Positions 56,113 to 64,000 of a stretch of 64,000 nt of DNA are shown here, piece after piece (the stretch's first letter is position 1; each line of letters starts with the position of its first letter). The position numbers and the translations under genes were made by a program. Under the pieces are notes generated by a model. It worked only from the letters and a program-made list of their open reading frames with translations, searched no databases and was not told the DNA's origin. The DNA comes from an uncultured bacterium (GTDB taxonomy: Bacteria; Planctomycetota; GCA-002687715): the NCBI GenBank assembly GCA_902826835.1, contig CADEGH010000006.1, forward strand, positions 41,711 through 105,710, given 5' to 3'.

Positions 56113-58941
56113 TCAAAAGTCCTGGTCCGCCTCGTCTTCCTCCTCGTCGTCCCCGGTTGGCAAGGCTTGGGGCGGAAGCGCCGCGGGCACCCGCACCGGG
56201 AACTTCCACGTTTTTTCGCCCGACTGGACGATCGCGAGGTAGTCGCCGGCGGGTACCGGGGGGCCTCCCCTGCCGCCGCGACCTCCCCGGGCACCTCCCC
56301 CTCCTGGTCCTTGTCCTCCGCGACCTTGTGGCGGCGGGGCCGCGCCGTCGCGCCGCGGAGCCGTGCCTCGAAAGTCCCACACCGTTCGGATCAGACCTTC
56401 CCCTTCGCCGAACTCCAACCTGCGGACTCTCCGCCCGTCGGCACTCTGGATCTCAACGGACGGTCGCACCTTGACCTTGTCGCCGAGCCAGAGGGCGAAG
56501 TGCACTCCCGAGGTCTCAAGGGCGCCCTCGAAGGTGCGAGCCCCGGCGTAACCCCGGTCGAAGGGCGTGGCGGGGGCCGGCACGGTGCGCGGAGAAAACG
56601 CGTACTGCGATTCGCCGAGCGCTCCCTTCGCGATTCCCCGCAACACCGGAATCGGGATCACGTAAATGCCGCGTCCGTGGGTTGCAACCACGAGGTCGGC
56701 GGCCGCCGACTGGATGGCGAGATCGTGGACTGCGACATCCCGCAGATCCGGATGGAGACGGTGCCAACTGTCGCCGCCGTCGCAGGAAACTGCCACGCCC
56801 GGTTCTTGGGCCACGAACAGCAATTCGGGGACCACGGGGTCCTCGACGATGTCGTTCACACAGCCCGCGGGGAGGCTGCCGGACATATCTGTCCAACTTC
56901 CGCCAAAGTCCTCGGTGACAAAGAGGTAGGGCGCGAAGCGATCCTCGCGGTAGCCGGTCATGGCCAGATAGGCCTTGCCCGCAGCACTCACCGAAGGCGT
57001 GATGCGCGAGACCCATAGCCCGGAGACTTCGCGGGGCAGGCCGTCGTTCACCCGGCGCCAGTGGCGTCCCCCGTCACTCGTGACATGGACTTGTCCGTCA
57101 TCGGTGCCGGCCCAGAGGACCCCCGCTTTGACCGGCGACTCGGCGAGCGTGGTCACCGTGCAGTGCGGGACGTTGCCCTCGATCTTCAGCGGATCGTTGG
57201 TGGTCAAGTCGTCGCTGCGTCGCTCCCAATTGTCGCCCCGGTCGTCGGAGCGGAATACAAATTGGCAGGCGGTCCAAAGTACCCGCGGGTTGTGCGGAGA
57301 GACGAACAACGGCGATTGCCAGTTCCACCGCTGCTTCACGCCTCCCTTGGGACGGGGTGGGCGAATCCCGCGGCGTGCGCCGGTGCGCAGATCCAAACGT
57401 TGGAGCCCGCCGAATTGGCTTTCGCTGTAGATGACTTCCGGGGTCTCCGGATCGACTGCGACAAAAAACCCGTCGCCGCCGCCCACCCGGAAAACATCCC
57501 GTTCCGCGATTCCACTTCGACTGGACCCGACACTCGGAAATCCGACCGAGCCGTTGTCCTGGAGACCCCCGAATATGCGATAAGGCACGCGGTCGTCGAC
57601 AGTCACGGTGTAGAATTGGGCGAGAGGAAGATTTTCGAGCACGTCCCAGTTGCGGCCACGGTCGTAGCTGATGGCGAGTCCGCCATCGTTGCCGAGCACG
57701 AGATGATCGGAATTGGCAGAATTGATCCACAGAGCGTGGTGGTCGACGTGGACGCCGCGGGCCCCCTCGTTGCTGAAAGTCTTGCCTCCGTCTTCACTCG
57801 TGTAGAGCGCGACTCCGAGCAACCAGAGTCGGTCCCGCTGATTCGGGTCGACGCGAATCTGCCCGTAATAATAAGGGGGTTCGCCGGCAACCGGCTTTTC
57901 GTTGCGCTTGGACCAGGTCTTCCCGCCGTCCACGGAACGATAGATTTCTCCACCGACCATGGCCGGGGGCGGCCGCCGGGGTCCATCCCACTCGCTCGGC
58001 TCCTCTGTCCACGCGAGGCGGCTCTCCAAGACCAGATCTCGGAGCGAGTCTTGGTCCTTCTCGCTCTCCGCATCTATATCCGGTGCAGCCTCCACTCGGG
58101 GGTTGCAATTCTCGACGCAGGCGTAGAGCGTAGGCTCGGCGCCCGCGACTCCGGCGAGTCCGATGCGACCGAGTTCGCCGGAGGGGAATCCGCCTTCGAC
58201 GCGCCGGAAGCTTGCGCCGCCGTCTTCGGAGCGCCAAAGCCCGCTGCCCGGGCCTTGGCCATCGAAATTCCAGGCGCGGCGGCGGCGCTCGTACGCCGCG
58301 GCCAGCACGATGGCGGGATTACTCGGATCGATGAGAACGTCTACGACGCCGACATCGGATCCGAGGTCCAAGACCTTCTCGAAGGTTTCCCCCTCGTCAC
58401 GGGTTCGGTAGAGACCGCGCTCAGCGTTGGGCGAATAGAGGTGACCCAAAGCGGCAATGAAAGCGATGCGATCGTCCTCGGGGTGAACGACGATACGGCC
58501 GATGTGGTGGGAGTCGGAAAGACCCAGGTGCTTCCAAGTCTTGCCGCCGTCCTTCGACAGGTGGATGCCGTTGCCGGAGTAGCTGCTGCGTTGGTTATTG
58601 GCTTCGCCGGTTCCGACCCAGAGCGTATCGCGCTGTTTCTTGGAAATGGCGATGGCTCCGATGGTTTGTGTGCCTCGTCCTTGGAAGATGGGCTGCCAAG
58701 TGGTGCCACGGTTCACGGACTTCCACACTCCTCCGGAAGCGGAAGCGACGTAGATCAAACTCGGATCATCGTCGGGAATTGCGAGGTCGACGATTCGGCC
58801 GCTCATGACCGCCGGACCCACCGACCGAGGTACGAGCGACTCGATGACCTTGGCGATCCGGTCGGCGCCGGTGTCTTCCTCCTGTCCGCGCAGCGTGACC
58901 GAGGCGAGGATGACCACGCTCAGAACTGTCCAATTCCTCAT
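56113..58941 (-). CDS. Exported VPS10/sortilin-type beta-propeller (no PDZ)
   Basis: 942 residues; signal peptide [19 protein letters not shown]. Repeated Asp-box motifs (SKDGGKTW, SEDGGASF, SVDGGKTW, SDGGRHW) mark a ten-bladed type sortilin propeller across 35-780, with the same opening as its upstream paralogue (GPAVMSGRIVDLAI). The C-terminus has an Arg/Gly-rich linker (about 866-896) and a short beta-sandwich (PAGDYLAIVQSG) like FlgD/secretion-tail domains. Such propellers act as binding scaffolds or glycosidase-like exported proteins. The start overlaps the stop of the paralogue by 4 bases (ATGA). Confidence 0.83.
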   Translation of the reverse strand: MRNWTVLSVVILASVTLRGQEEDTGADRIAKVIESLVPRSVGPAVMSGRIVDLAIPDDDPSLIYVASASGGVWKSVNRGTTWQPIFQGRGTQTIGAIAISKKQRDTLWVGTGEANNQRSSYSGNGIHLSKDGGKTWKHLGLSDSHHIGRIVVHPEDDRIAFIAALGHLYSPNAERGLYRTRDEGETFEKVLDLGSDVGVVDVLIDPSNPAIVLAAAYERRRRAWNFDGQGPGSGLWRSEDGGASFRRVEGGFPSGELGRIGLAGVAGAEPTLYACVENCNPRVEAAPDIDAESEKDQDSLRDLVLESRLAWTEEPSEWDGPRRPPPAMVGGEIYRSVDGGKTWSKRNEKPVAGEPPYYYGQIRVDPNQRDRLWLLGVALYTSEDGGKTFSNEGARGVHVDHHALWINSANSDHLVLGNDGGLAISYDRGRNWDVLENLPLAQFYTVTVDDRVPYRIFGGLQDNGSVGFPSVGSSRSGIAERDVFRVGGGDGFFVAVDPETPEVIYSESQFGGLQRLDLRTGARRGIRPPRPKGGVKQRWNWQSPLFVSPHNPRVLWTACQFVFRSDDRGDNWERRSDDLTTNDPLKIEGNVPHCTVTTLAESPVKAGVLWAGTDDGQVHVTSDGGRHWRRVNDGLPREVSGLWVSRITPSVSAAGKAYLAMTGYREDRFAPYLFVTEDFGGSWTDMSGSLPAGCVNDIVEDPVVPELLFVAQEPGVAVSCDGGDSWHRLHPDLRDVAVHDLAIQSAAADLVVATHGRGIYVIPIPVLRGIAKGALGESQYAFSPRTVPAPATPFDRGYAGARTFEGALETSGVHFALWLGDKVKVRPSVEIQSADGRRVRRLEFGEGEGLIRTVWDFRGTAPRRDGAAPPPQGRGGQGPGGGGARGGRGGRGGPPVPAGDYLAIVQSGEKTWKFPVRVPAALPPQALPTGDDEEEDEADQDF

Positions 58942-61889
58942 CTCACTCCTCCTTCGCTCGCTGCGGAGCCTTCCATGGCCGGGTCGCCACGCAGGACAAA
59001 AGTCTTGATCGTCTTCTTGTCACCTTCGGCGAGGATCGCCCGATAGGTTCCCAAGGGGGCCGCCTTACGATCGCGCCGCAGGTTCCAGGTGACGCGATGA
59101 ACTCCCTCTTCCTTCGGAATCTCCAATTCGGCCCAGGATTCGCCCATCACGTCCTCGATGGCGAGTTTGGAGGTGGTCTCCTGTCCCGCCGGTACCCACA
59201 CCCAGAATTGGGCGTGTTCGTCCTCGCGGGGGACCAGGAAGCGCCGTTTTCCAAATTTCCCATTGCCGTCGCGACGGATCCACTTGGTCACCCCGCGGGC
59301 GGCCAGGAGTTCCATGGTGCTGGGCCGTTTCTCCCAGCCTGCCAAGGCCGGGAAAGCACTGAGATCGCCGACCCAAAGGCTTTGACCGTGGGTCCCCACG
59401 ACGAGTTCGCGATCCCTAACCGCGATAGCGAGATCATGGACCGCTACGGTCGGTAGGCCTCCCGTCCAGCGTTCCCACTCATCACCGTCGTCGAAGCTCA
59501 CGTACACGCCGATTTCCGTGCCGAGATAGAGGACATCATCGAGGCTCGGGTCCTCGCGAAGTACGCGCGTGGAATGCCTCGGCAGGCCGCGCGTGATGAG
59601 CTTGAAGGTCTCACCCCCATCTTCGGTGACATACACGTAGGGATTCCAGTCCGCACTGCGGTGCCCATCCAAGATCACAAACGCCTTGTCGGTATCGCGC
59701 CGGGAGGCGGTGATGTGCGCCACCCACCTCGGACCGGGCAGTGAAGGGAGCCGGTCTTGGAGGGAAGTCCACTTGCGCCCTCCGTCTCGGGTGAGCCAAA
59801 GAGCACCGTCGTCGGTTCCGACCCAGACCACGCCCTCGGTCAGCGGCGATTCCGCGAGGGCGGTGGCCGAACCCTGCGGGGTCAAGGTGATGCCGGGGCT
59901 GACTTCGGTCGAACGATCCCCGCGATTGATCGACTTGAACACGTGATTGCCGGCGTACCAGAGAGTTCGCGGGTTGTGCGGCGACAGTTGGAATGGCGTT
60001 TTCCAATTGAATCGGTAGGGAGCTTCCTCCTCCTCTTCACGGGGTCGGCGCGGCTTGCGCACCGGGGTGCTCGATCCGGTACGCAAGTCCATCCGTCCGA
60101 TGGCTCCGCCTTGACTCTCGTAATACACGGTGTCGGGATCGGTCGGGTCGACCGCGCACACAAATCCGTCCCCGCCACCGATTCGGTAGACGTGATCGTT
60201 CAAGAGGCCTGGCCCATCGCGGCTGCGCCGCGGCCAACCCCAAGAACCGTTGTCTTGGAGCCCGCCGTACATGCGATACGGCTCACGGTCGTCGACGGTG
60301 ACGGCGTAATACTGACCGAGCGGGATCGTCGCCAGGAACTCCCAATTTTCGCCCCGATCAAAACTCACGCAGAGGCCGCCGTCGTTTCCGAGAATGACGT
60401 GGCGGGGGTCCGCCCGATCGATCCACATCGCGTGATGATCGACATGCACGCGGCGGGCGCCGTCGGATTGGAAGGTGGAGCCTCCGTCCTTGGAGCGGTA
60501 GAGCGAGGTCCCCAAGACCCACAGGTAATTGCGATCCTTGGGGTCCACGCGAATTTGGCTGTAGTAGAAGGGCCGTGGATTGACGCTGTTGATGCGTTTC
60601 CAAGTGTCGCCACCATTTTCCGAGAGGAAGACTCCCCCGGTTTCGAAGCCTCGCGATCCCTGGGCGGCATGACGGTTCTCGAGCTGCCCGCCCAATTGGC
60701 CGCTCGCGCGCTCCGGGGGGCGAGCCCCCAACGTAGCTTCGATGATCAATTCTTGGTCGCCCCGTTTCACCTTGATGGACACTTTTGCATTGGCTTTTTG
60801 GCTCCGGATGCGCTCCGCAAAGTCCTCGAAGCCCTGGACGGCCTCACCGGCGAATTCGGTGACGATGTCGTCCACGCGCAGATCCGCACGTTCCGCCGGA
60901 CCGCCGCGCGTGATTTCCACCAGTTTGGCCCCGCCGCTGCTTTCGTCCTCGGCCTGCATACCGAGATAGCCGATGGCAGTCGGGGAATTCTCTTCACCTT
61001 CGACCTTGGGTGGGTCCTTCCCGGTCAGTTCGGTTTCGATGATGGCGAAGACAAAGTTCGGATCGGCTTCGAACACGGTGAGACCAGTGCGCCCGTAGGC
61101 GACCGTGGGGAGGCCCTCGGTCAGGCGCACGAAGTTTTTGCCGTCGTCCACGCTGCGGAAGATGCCGGCCTTCTTCCCGTACTTGATAGCCGGGTCGTTG
61201 CCGTCGAAAGCGTCGCGCCGGACTTCGTAAGCGGCGACCCACAGCCGACTGGGATTCCTCGGGTCGAGAACGAGGTCGGAACAACCGGTGTTCTCGTCGA
61301 TCGCGAGGACGTGTTCCCAGCTCTGGCCTCCGTCGGTGGTCTTGAAGAGGCCCCGTTCAGGATTGGGTCCCCAGACTTGCCCCAGCGCGGCTACGTACAC
61401 GACGTCCGGATTTTGGGGGTGAACCACGATCCGGGTGATGTGTCGCGTTTCGGTCAGGCCGACGTGGGTCCAGGTCTTTCCCCCATCCCGGCTCCGGTAG
61501 ACCCCGTCGCCGTAGGTCACCGAATTGCGAGGGAGACCTTCGCCGGTCCCGACCCAGACGTCAGCGGGCCGGCTCGGTGCGACCGCCACCGCCCCGAAAC
61601 TGCCGGTTCCGAGGCCCTGGAAGACCGGCTCGAAGGTGGTGCCGGCGTTTTCAGTGCGCCAGATGCCTCCGGTCGCGGCGGCCAGGAAAAACGTCGAGGG
61701 CGTGGCGGGGTCGACCGCCAGGTCCACGATGCGCCCGCCCATGTTGGCGGGTCCGAGGCTCCGGAATCCGAAGGCATCCAAGACGGCCTCGCCCACGACG
61801 GGCGCGGCGGCCACTTTGGGCGGCGACGCGGGCTGCGCCACCACTCCCGCCACGAGCAAGCTCCACACGTTCCACCACGAGATCTTCAT
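58938..61889 (-). CDS. Exported VPS10-type propeller with an inserted PDZ domain
   Basis: 983 residues starting [19 protein letters not shown]; the longer open frame upstream is antisense to infA. Asp-box blades ([32 protein letters not shown]) share order with the downstream paralogue, but a PDZ domain (about 302-388: [19 protein letters not shown], then [14 protein letters not shown]) interrupts the propeller. A C-terminal beta-sandwich ([11 protein letters not shown]) follows. PDZ inside a propeller blade recalls Tricorn-type exported proteins. The two genes form a coupled tandem pair. Confidence 0.83.
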   Translation of the reverse strand: MKISWWNVWSLLVAGVVAQPASPPKVAAAPVVGEAVLDAFGFRSLGPANMGGRIVDLAVDPATPSTFFLAAATGGIWRTENAGTTFEPVFQGLGTGSFGAVAVAPSRPADVWVGTGEGLPRNSVTYGDGVYRSRDGGKTWTHVGLTETRHITRIVVHPQNPDVVYVAALGQVWGPNPERGLFKTTDGGQSWEHVLAIDENTGCSDLVLDPRNPSRLWVAAYEVRRDAFDGNDPAIKYGKKAGIFRSVDDGKNFVRLTEGLPTVAYGRTGLTVFEADPNFVFAIIETELTGKDPPKVEGEENSPTAIGYLGMQAEDESSGGAKLVEITRGGPAERADLRVDDIVTEFAGEAVQGFEDFAERIRSQKANAKVSIKVKRGDQELIIEATLGARPPERASGQLGGQLENRHAAQGSRGFETGGVFLSENGGDTWKRINSVNPRPFYYSQIRVDPKDRNYLWVLGTSLYRSKDGGSTFQSDGARRVHVDHHAMWIDRADPRHVILGNDGGLCVSFDRGENWEFLATIPLGQYYAVTVDDREPYRMYGGLQDNGSWGWPRRSRDGPGLLNDHVYRIGGGDGFVCAVDPTDPDTVYYESQGGAIGRMDLRTGSSTPVRKPRRPREEEEEAPYRFNWKTPFQLSPHNPRTLWYAGNHVFKSINRGDRSTEVSPGITLTPQGSATALAESPLTEGVVWVGTDDGALWLTRDGGRKWTSLQDRLPSLPGPRWVAHITASRRDTDKAFVILDGHRSADWNPYVYVTEDGGETFKLITRGLPRHSTRVLREDPSLDDVLYLGTEIGVYVSFDDGDEWERWTGGLPTVAVHDLAIAVRDRELVVGTHGQSLWVGDLSAFPALAGWEKRPSTMELLAARGVTKWIRRDGNGKFGKRRFLVPREDEHAQFWVWVPAGQETTSKLAIEDVMGESWAELEIPKEEGVHRVTWNLRRDRKAAPLGTYRAILAEGDKKTIKTFVLRGDPAMEGSAASEGGVR

Positions 61890-61919
61890 CCACCGCGCTC
61901 CTGTCTCTCCCCTCACCGT

Positions 61920-61948
61920 TTGCGGGTTCGGGGTGGGAGGCGTATCCT
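61920..61948 (+). promoter_or_regulatory. Promoter of infA
   Basis: TTGCGG (61920-61925), 17 bases, TATCCT (61943-61948); GGAG precedes the infA ATG by 6 bases. Confidence 0.45.
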
Positions 61949-61986
61949 GGCCGGTCACCCACGTTTGTGTCCAGTCCGGAGATTGC

Positions 61987-62208
61987 ATGCCGAAGGAAGA
62001 GCCGATCGTCTTGAACGGGGTCGTCAGGCAAGCCCTGGCGAACGCCCGGTTTTCGGTGGAGTTGGAAACCGGGCACACCGTGATCGCCCACATCTCGGGC
62101 AAGATGCGCAAATTTTTCATCCGCATCCTGCCCGGAGACACCGTCCGCGTCGAGATGTCCCCCTACGACCTTTCTCAGGGTCGGATCGTGTATCGCGACA
62201 AGACCTGA
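61987..62208 (+). CDS. infA: Translation initiation factor IF-1
   Basis: 73 residues, standard length. The OB-fold motif set is intact: [37 protein letters not shown] (adjacent blocks). IF-1 binds the 30S A site with IF-2 and IF-3. GGAG lies 6 bases before the ATG. It stands alone between the propeller gene and an exported protein, not in a ribosomal-protein operon. Sequence is normal, with Phe where many have Asn before FIRI. Confidence 0.96.
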   Translation: MPKEEPIVLNGVVRQALANARFSVELETGHTVIAHISGKMRKFFIRILPGDTVRVEMSPYDLSQGRIVYRDKT

Positions 62209-62308
62209 GCAAGCGTCCGGCCTCTAAAACCGGATTTCTCAGCGAAATCCCCGTGGGCTCGGTGCGTAGAGACGATGCTTTTCCTTCCCGAAGGGGAGTT
62301 CCCTGCCC

Positions 62309-63754
62309 ATGGTTCGAGCCTTCTTTTGCCAGTTGGCGTGTGCGCTGATCTTGTTCGGGCAAGCTCCCGAAAAACCCGTGGGGCTGCCGTGGGCCAAGTC
62401 CACCGCGGAGGCCGACAAGGTGGCCAAGGCGGAAAACCGCCCACTCCTCTGGGTGGTCATGAAGGACAAAGAGATCGCCTGCACTCGCATGATGCAGGGT
62501 GTCTACACGGACCCGGAAGTGCAGCGGCGACTCGCCGCGTTTGTGTTGGTGCCGTGCAGTCTTTACGACCACGTACCGATCTCGGTCCTCCGGGGCACCG
62601 AAACCATCGAAGGCTGCCCCCAGTTTCTCGGGTCGCGCTGCCCAGAGCACCGGGAATGCGAAGTGGAGATGCGCACCCGCTTCGAGCACACCGGGGACAT
62701 CATCGCGCCCCAGCACATCGTGACGGCCCCGGACGGCAAGCTCCTCCAGCGCAAGATGTACGAAATGAGCAAGAGTGAGCTGCTCGACTTCTTGGACAAG
62801 GCCCAAGGCATCGAGAAGAAGGCGGCGGATGCGCCGAAGGCTCCTCCTCCCTCCATTGAAGGCCGCCTGGCCCTCTTGACTACCGGAACCGAGGAGGAGC
62901 GAGTCGCGGTAGCTCGTGAGATCGTGGCTACCGGGAGCAAGGAGAATTGGGCGGCACTTCTTCAGGTGCTCCAAGGTTCCACCATCAAGCCGGAAGGCAT
63001 GCGGCTGGCCGTGATCCGCGGGCTCGGTCGTCGGGACGACTCCGCGTTTGCGCCCTCGGTGCAGGCGCTGCTCGAGGAGAAGTTGACCCCGGTTCGCAAC
63101 GCCACCGTGGTCACCCTCGAGGAGATGGCCAATCCGGCGGCCGTCACCAAGTTGCTCGCGCTCCAGACCACCGAACGCGATCCTGAGACGAAGAAGGACC
63201 TCCTCCGAGCCCTCGGCCCGACTGGCCGCGGAAACGCCGATGCTCGCAAGGTCCTTTTGAAAGAGGTAGCGGGCAGTTCGGAGGTGCTCCGGATCGCCAG
63301 CATCATGGCACTGGGCCACCATTTGGCCGGCGACTCCGAGGTGCGGGAGGCCCTGAAGCTGCGCTGGAAGAAGGACGCCGGGTCCGACCTGGCGCGCACT
63401 GCGATTGCATACGCCTACTACCTGTCCGAGGACTCAAGCCTCGGCGACGACCTCGACACTTTCATCGCCTCCGAGAAAAACGGCGACATGAAAACCGTCC
63501 TGCAAGCGGTCAAATCCCACCTCACAGGTGAAGATATGCCAGAAACTGCTGGGGGTGGACGAGGCGGTCGGGGTGGCGGAGGGGGTGGTCGCGGCGGCGG
63601 CCGAGGTGGTGGCGGTGGCGGTCGTGGCAACGGAGCCGGCGGTGGCGCCGAGATGGTGATGTGGCGGACCTTCGGAACGCTGTTCGCCAAGGACAAGTTC
63701 GAGCGCAACATCATCAAAGACTTCCGCGCGCGCTTTGCTGATCGCGGGCGTTGA
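62309..63754 (+). CDS. Exported thioredoxin-like and HEAT-repeat protein
   Basis: 481 residues; signal peptide MVRAFFCQLACALILFG-Q. Residues 25-170 follow a thioredoxin-fold pattern (NRPLLWVVMKDK, LAAFVLVPC) but without a CxxC pair at the active-site position (IACTRMM); several Cys come later. Residues 180-405 are helical HEAT-like repeats (LRIASIMALGHHLAG). A Gly/Arg-only stretch of about 33 residues (about 414-446) precedes a final 35-residue helical tail. Function unknown; it resembles Planctomycetota exported HEAT proteins with a degenerate thioredoxin domain. Confidence 0.75.
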   Translation: MVRAFFCQLACALILFGQAPEKPVGLPWAKSTAEADKVAKAENRPLLWVVMKDKEIACTRMMQGVYTDPEVQRRLAAFVLVPCSLYDHVPISVLRGTETIEGCPQFLGSRCPEHRECEVEMRTRFEHTGDIIAPQHIVTAPDGKLLQRKMYEMSKSELLDFLDKAQGIEKKAADAPKAPPPSIEGRLALLTTGTEEERVAVAREIVATGSKENWAALLQVLQGSTIKPEGMRLAVIRGLGRRDDSAFAPSVQALLEEKLTPVRNATVVTLEEMANPAAVTKLLALQTTERDPETKKDLLRALGPTGRGNADARKVLLKEVAGSSEVLRIASIMALGHHLAGDSEVREALKLRWKKDAGSDLARTAIAYAYYLSEDSSLGDDLDTFIASEKNGDMKTVLQAVKSHLTGEDMPETAGGGRGGRGGGGGGRGGGRGGGGGGRGNGAGGGAEMVMWRTFGTLFAKDKFERNIIKDFRARFADRGR

Positions 63755-63797
63755 GCCTCTCCGGTCAATCCGCTGGCCCGCCCTCGCTCGTAACGGC

Positions 63798-64000
63798 CTA
63801 TCGCGTCCCCAAGATCCTCAAGGCGGTGTAGGCACAGAGGGTGGACCAGGCGCGATCCTCCCCCGGCACCTGCCAAGATCCGTCATGACGCTGCTGCGCG
63901 CGAAGGGCGCGCGAGACGGAGGCGAGAAGGTTTGGCTCCAAAGCGGCGGCGTGAGCCACCCGCTGATAGGCGTGACCAGCCATCACCAATTCGAGCCCCA
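63798..64000 (-). CDS. Terpenoid-cyclase-like repeat protein, C-terminal end only
   Basis: The frame is open to the window edge, so the start lies beyond 64000; 66 codons are visible. SRALRAQQRHDGSWQVPG carries the QxxDGSW repeat signature of squalene-cyclase/prenyltransferase alpha-barrels, followed by WSTLCAYTALRILGTR. Proteins with these repeats in Planctomycetota include hopanoid cyclases but also exported proteins of unknown function; the fragment cannot decide. Convergent with the HEAT-protein gene, 43 bases apart. Confidence 0.6.
   Translation of the reverse strand, partial: GLELVMAGHAYQRVAHAAALEPNLLASVSRALRAQQRHDGSWQVPGEDRAWSTLCAYTALRILGTR

Noticed and set aside
59757..62348. An 863-codon plus-strand open frame
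   Set aside because: Antisense to the VPS10-PDZ propeller and overlapping infA in another frame; both real genes have strong family motifs and the long frame has none.
63541..63650. Tandem DNA repeat or CRISPR-like array
   Set aside because: The GGC/GGT/CGC-rich run encodes a Gly/Arg linker with irregular order; there are no spacers or exact repeats.

Overview
The window is GC-rich, densely packed bacterial DNA, most likely from the chromosome of a member of the Planctomycetota (or a related phylum). This rests on a Gram-negative lipid A/heptose operon, two Hanks-type kinases, many exported beta-propeller and peptidase proteins, an FHA-GAF-sigma54 activator, a GYF_2-domain membrane protein, and a secreted protein made of exact WVP and VPGTG repeats. 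No tRNA, rRNA, insertion sequence, phage gene or CRISPR array was seen. The longest stretch without a gene is the 235 bases at 11089-11323, and several convergent gene pairs overlap at their 3' ends.

Layout. 1-852 is the end of an exported protein. 853-11088 (minus) reads as one eight-gene operon: lpxK, a lipid A-type acyltransferase, rfaE1, rfaE2, waaF, a sigma54 activator, a gluzincin protease and a membrane Ser/Thr kinase. 11324-14871 encodes a two-subunit MdlA/MdlB-type ABC exporter. 14856-18061 holds an M50 protease, a 55-residue membrane miniprotein, a UMF1-family MFS transporter and a GYF_2 protein. 18232-22534 is a translesion pair, dinB-dnaE2, with a terminator behind it. 22636-25106 is a membrane-methyltransferase fusion with a proline-rich tail-anchored partner, divergent from a soluble kinase. 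26185-41253 is mostly exported enzymes (an M14-like protein, the repeat protein, a glycosidase-like lipoprotein, M28, DUF4920, S46, PIG-L, an endo/exonuclease/phosphatase-family protein) mixed with rsmG-mazG, DUF423 and a NagB-PIG-L fusion. 41295-44325 is rpiA and a mitochondrial-type aconitase.

44288-50737 is an aerobic benzoyl-CoA (box) island: boxR faces boxC-boxB across a 65-base region with two similar palindromes, each covering a -10 element, and boxD follows after a cyclophilin gene on the other strand. BoxA, benzoate-CoA ligase and the later beta-oxidation steps are not in the window. 50773-61889 holds an S9 peptidase, gluQ, a coiled-coil protein, an esterase and two VPS10-type propellers. 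infA, a HEAT-repeat exported protein and the end of a terpenoid-cyclase-like gene close the window. The box genes would turn benzoyl-CoA into 3,4-dehydroadipyl-CoA, with aconitase as general TCA capacity next door. The exported peptidases and propellers point to a life on polymeric substrates.
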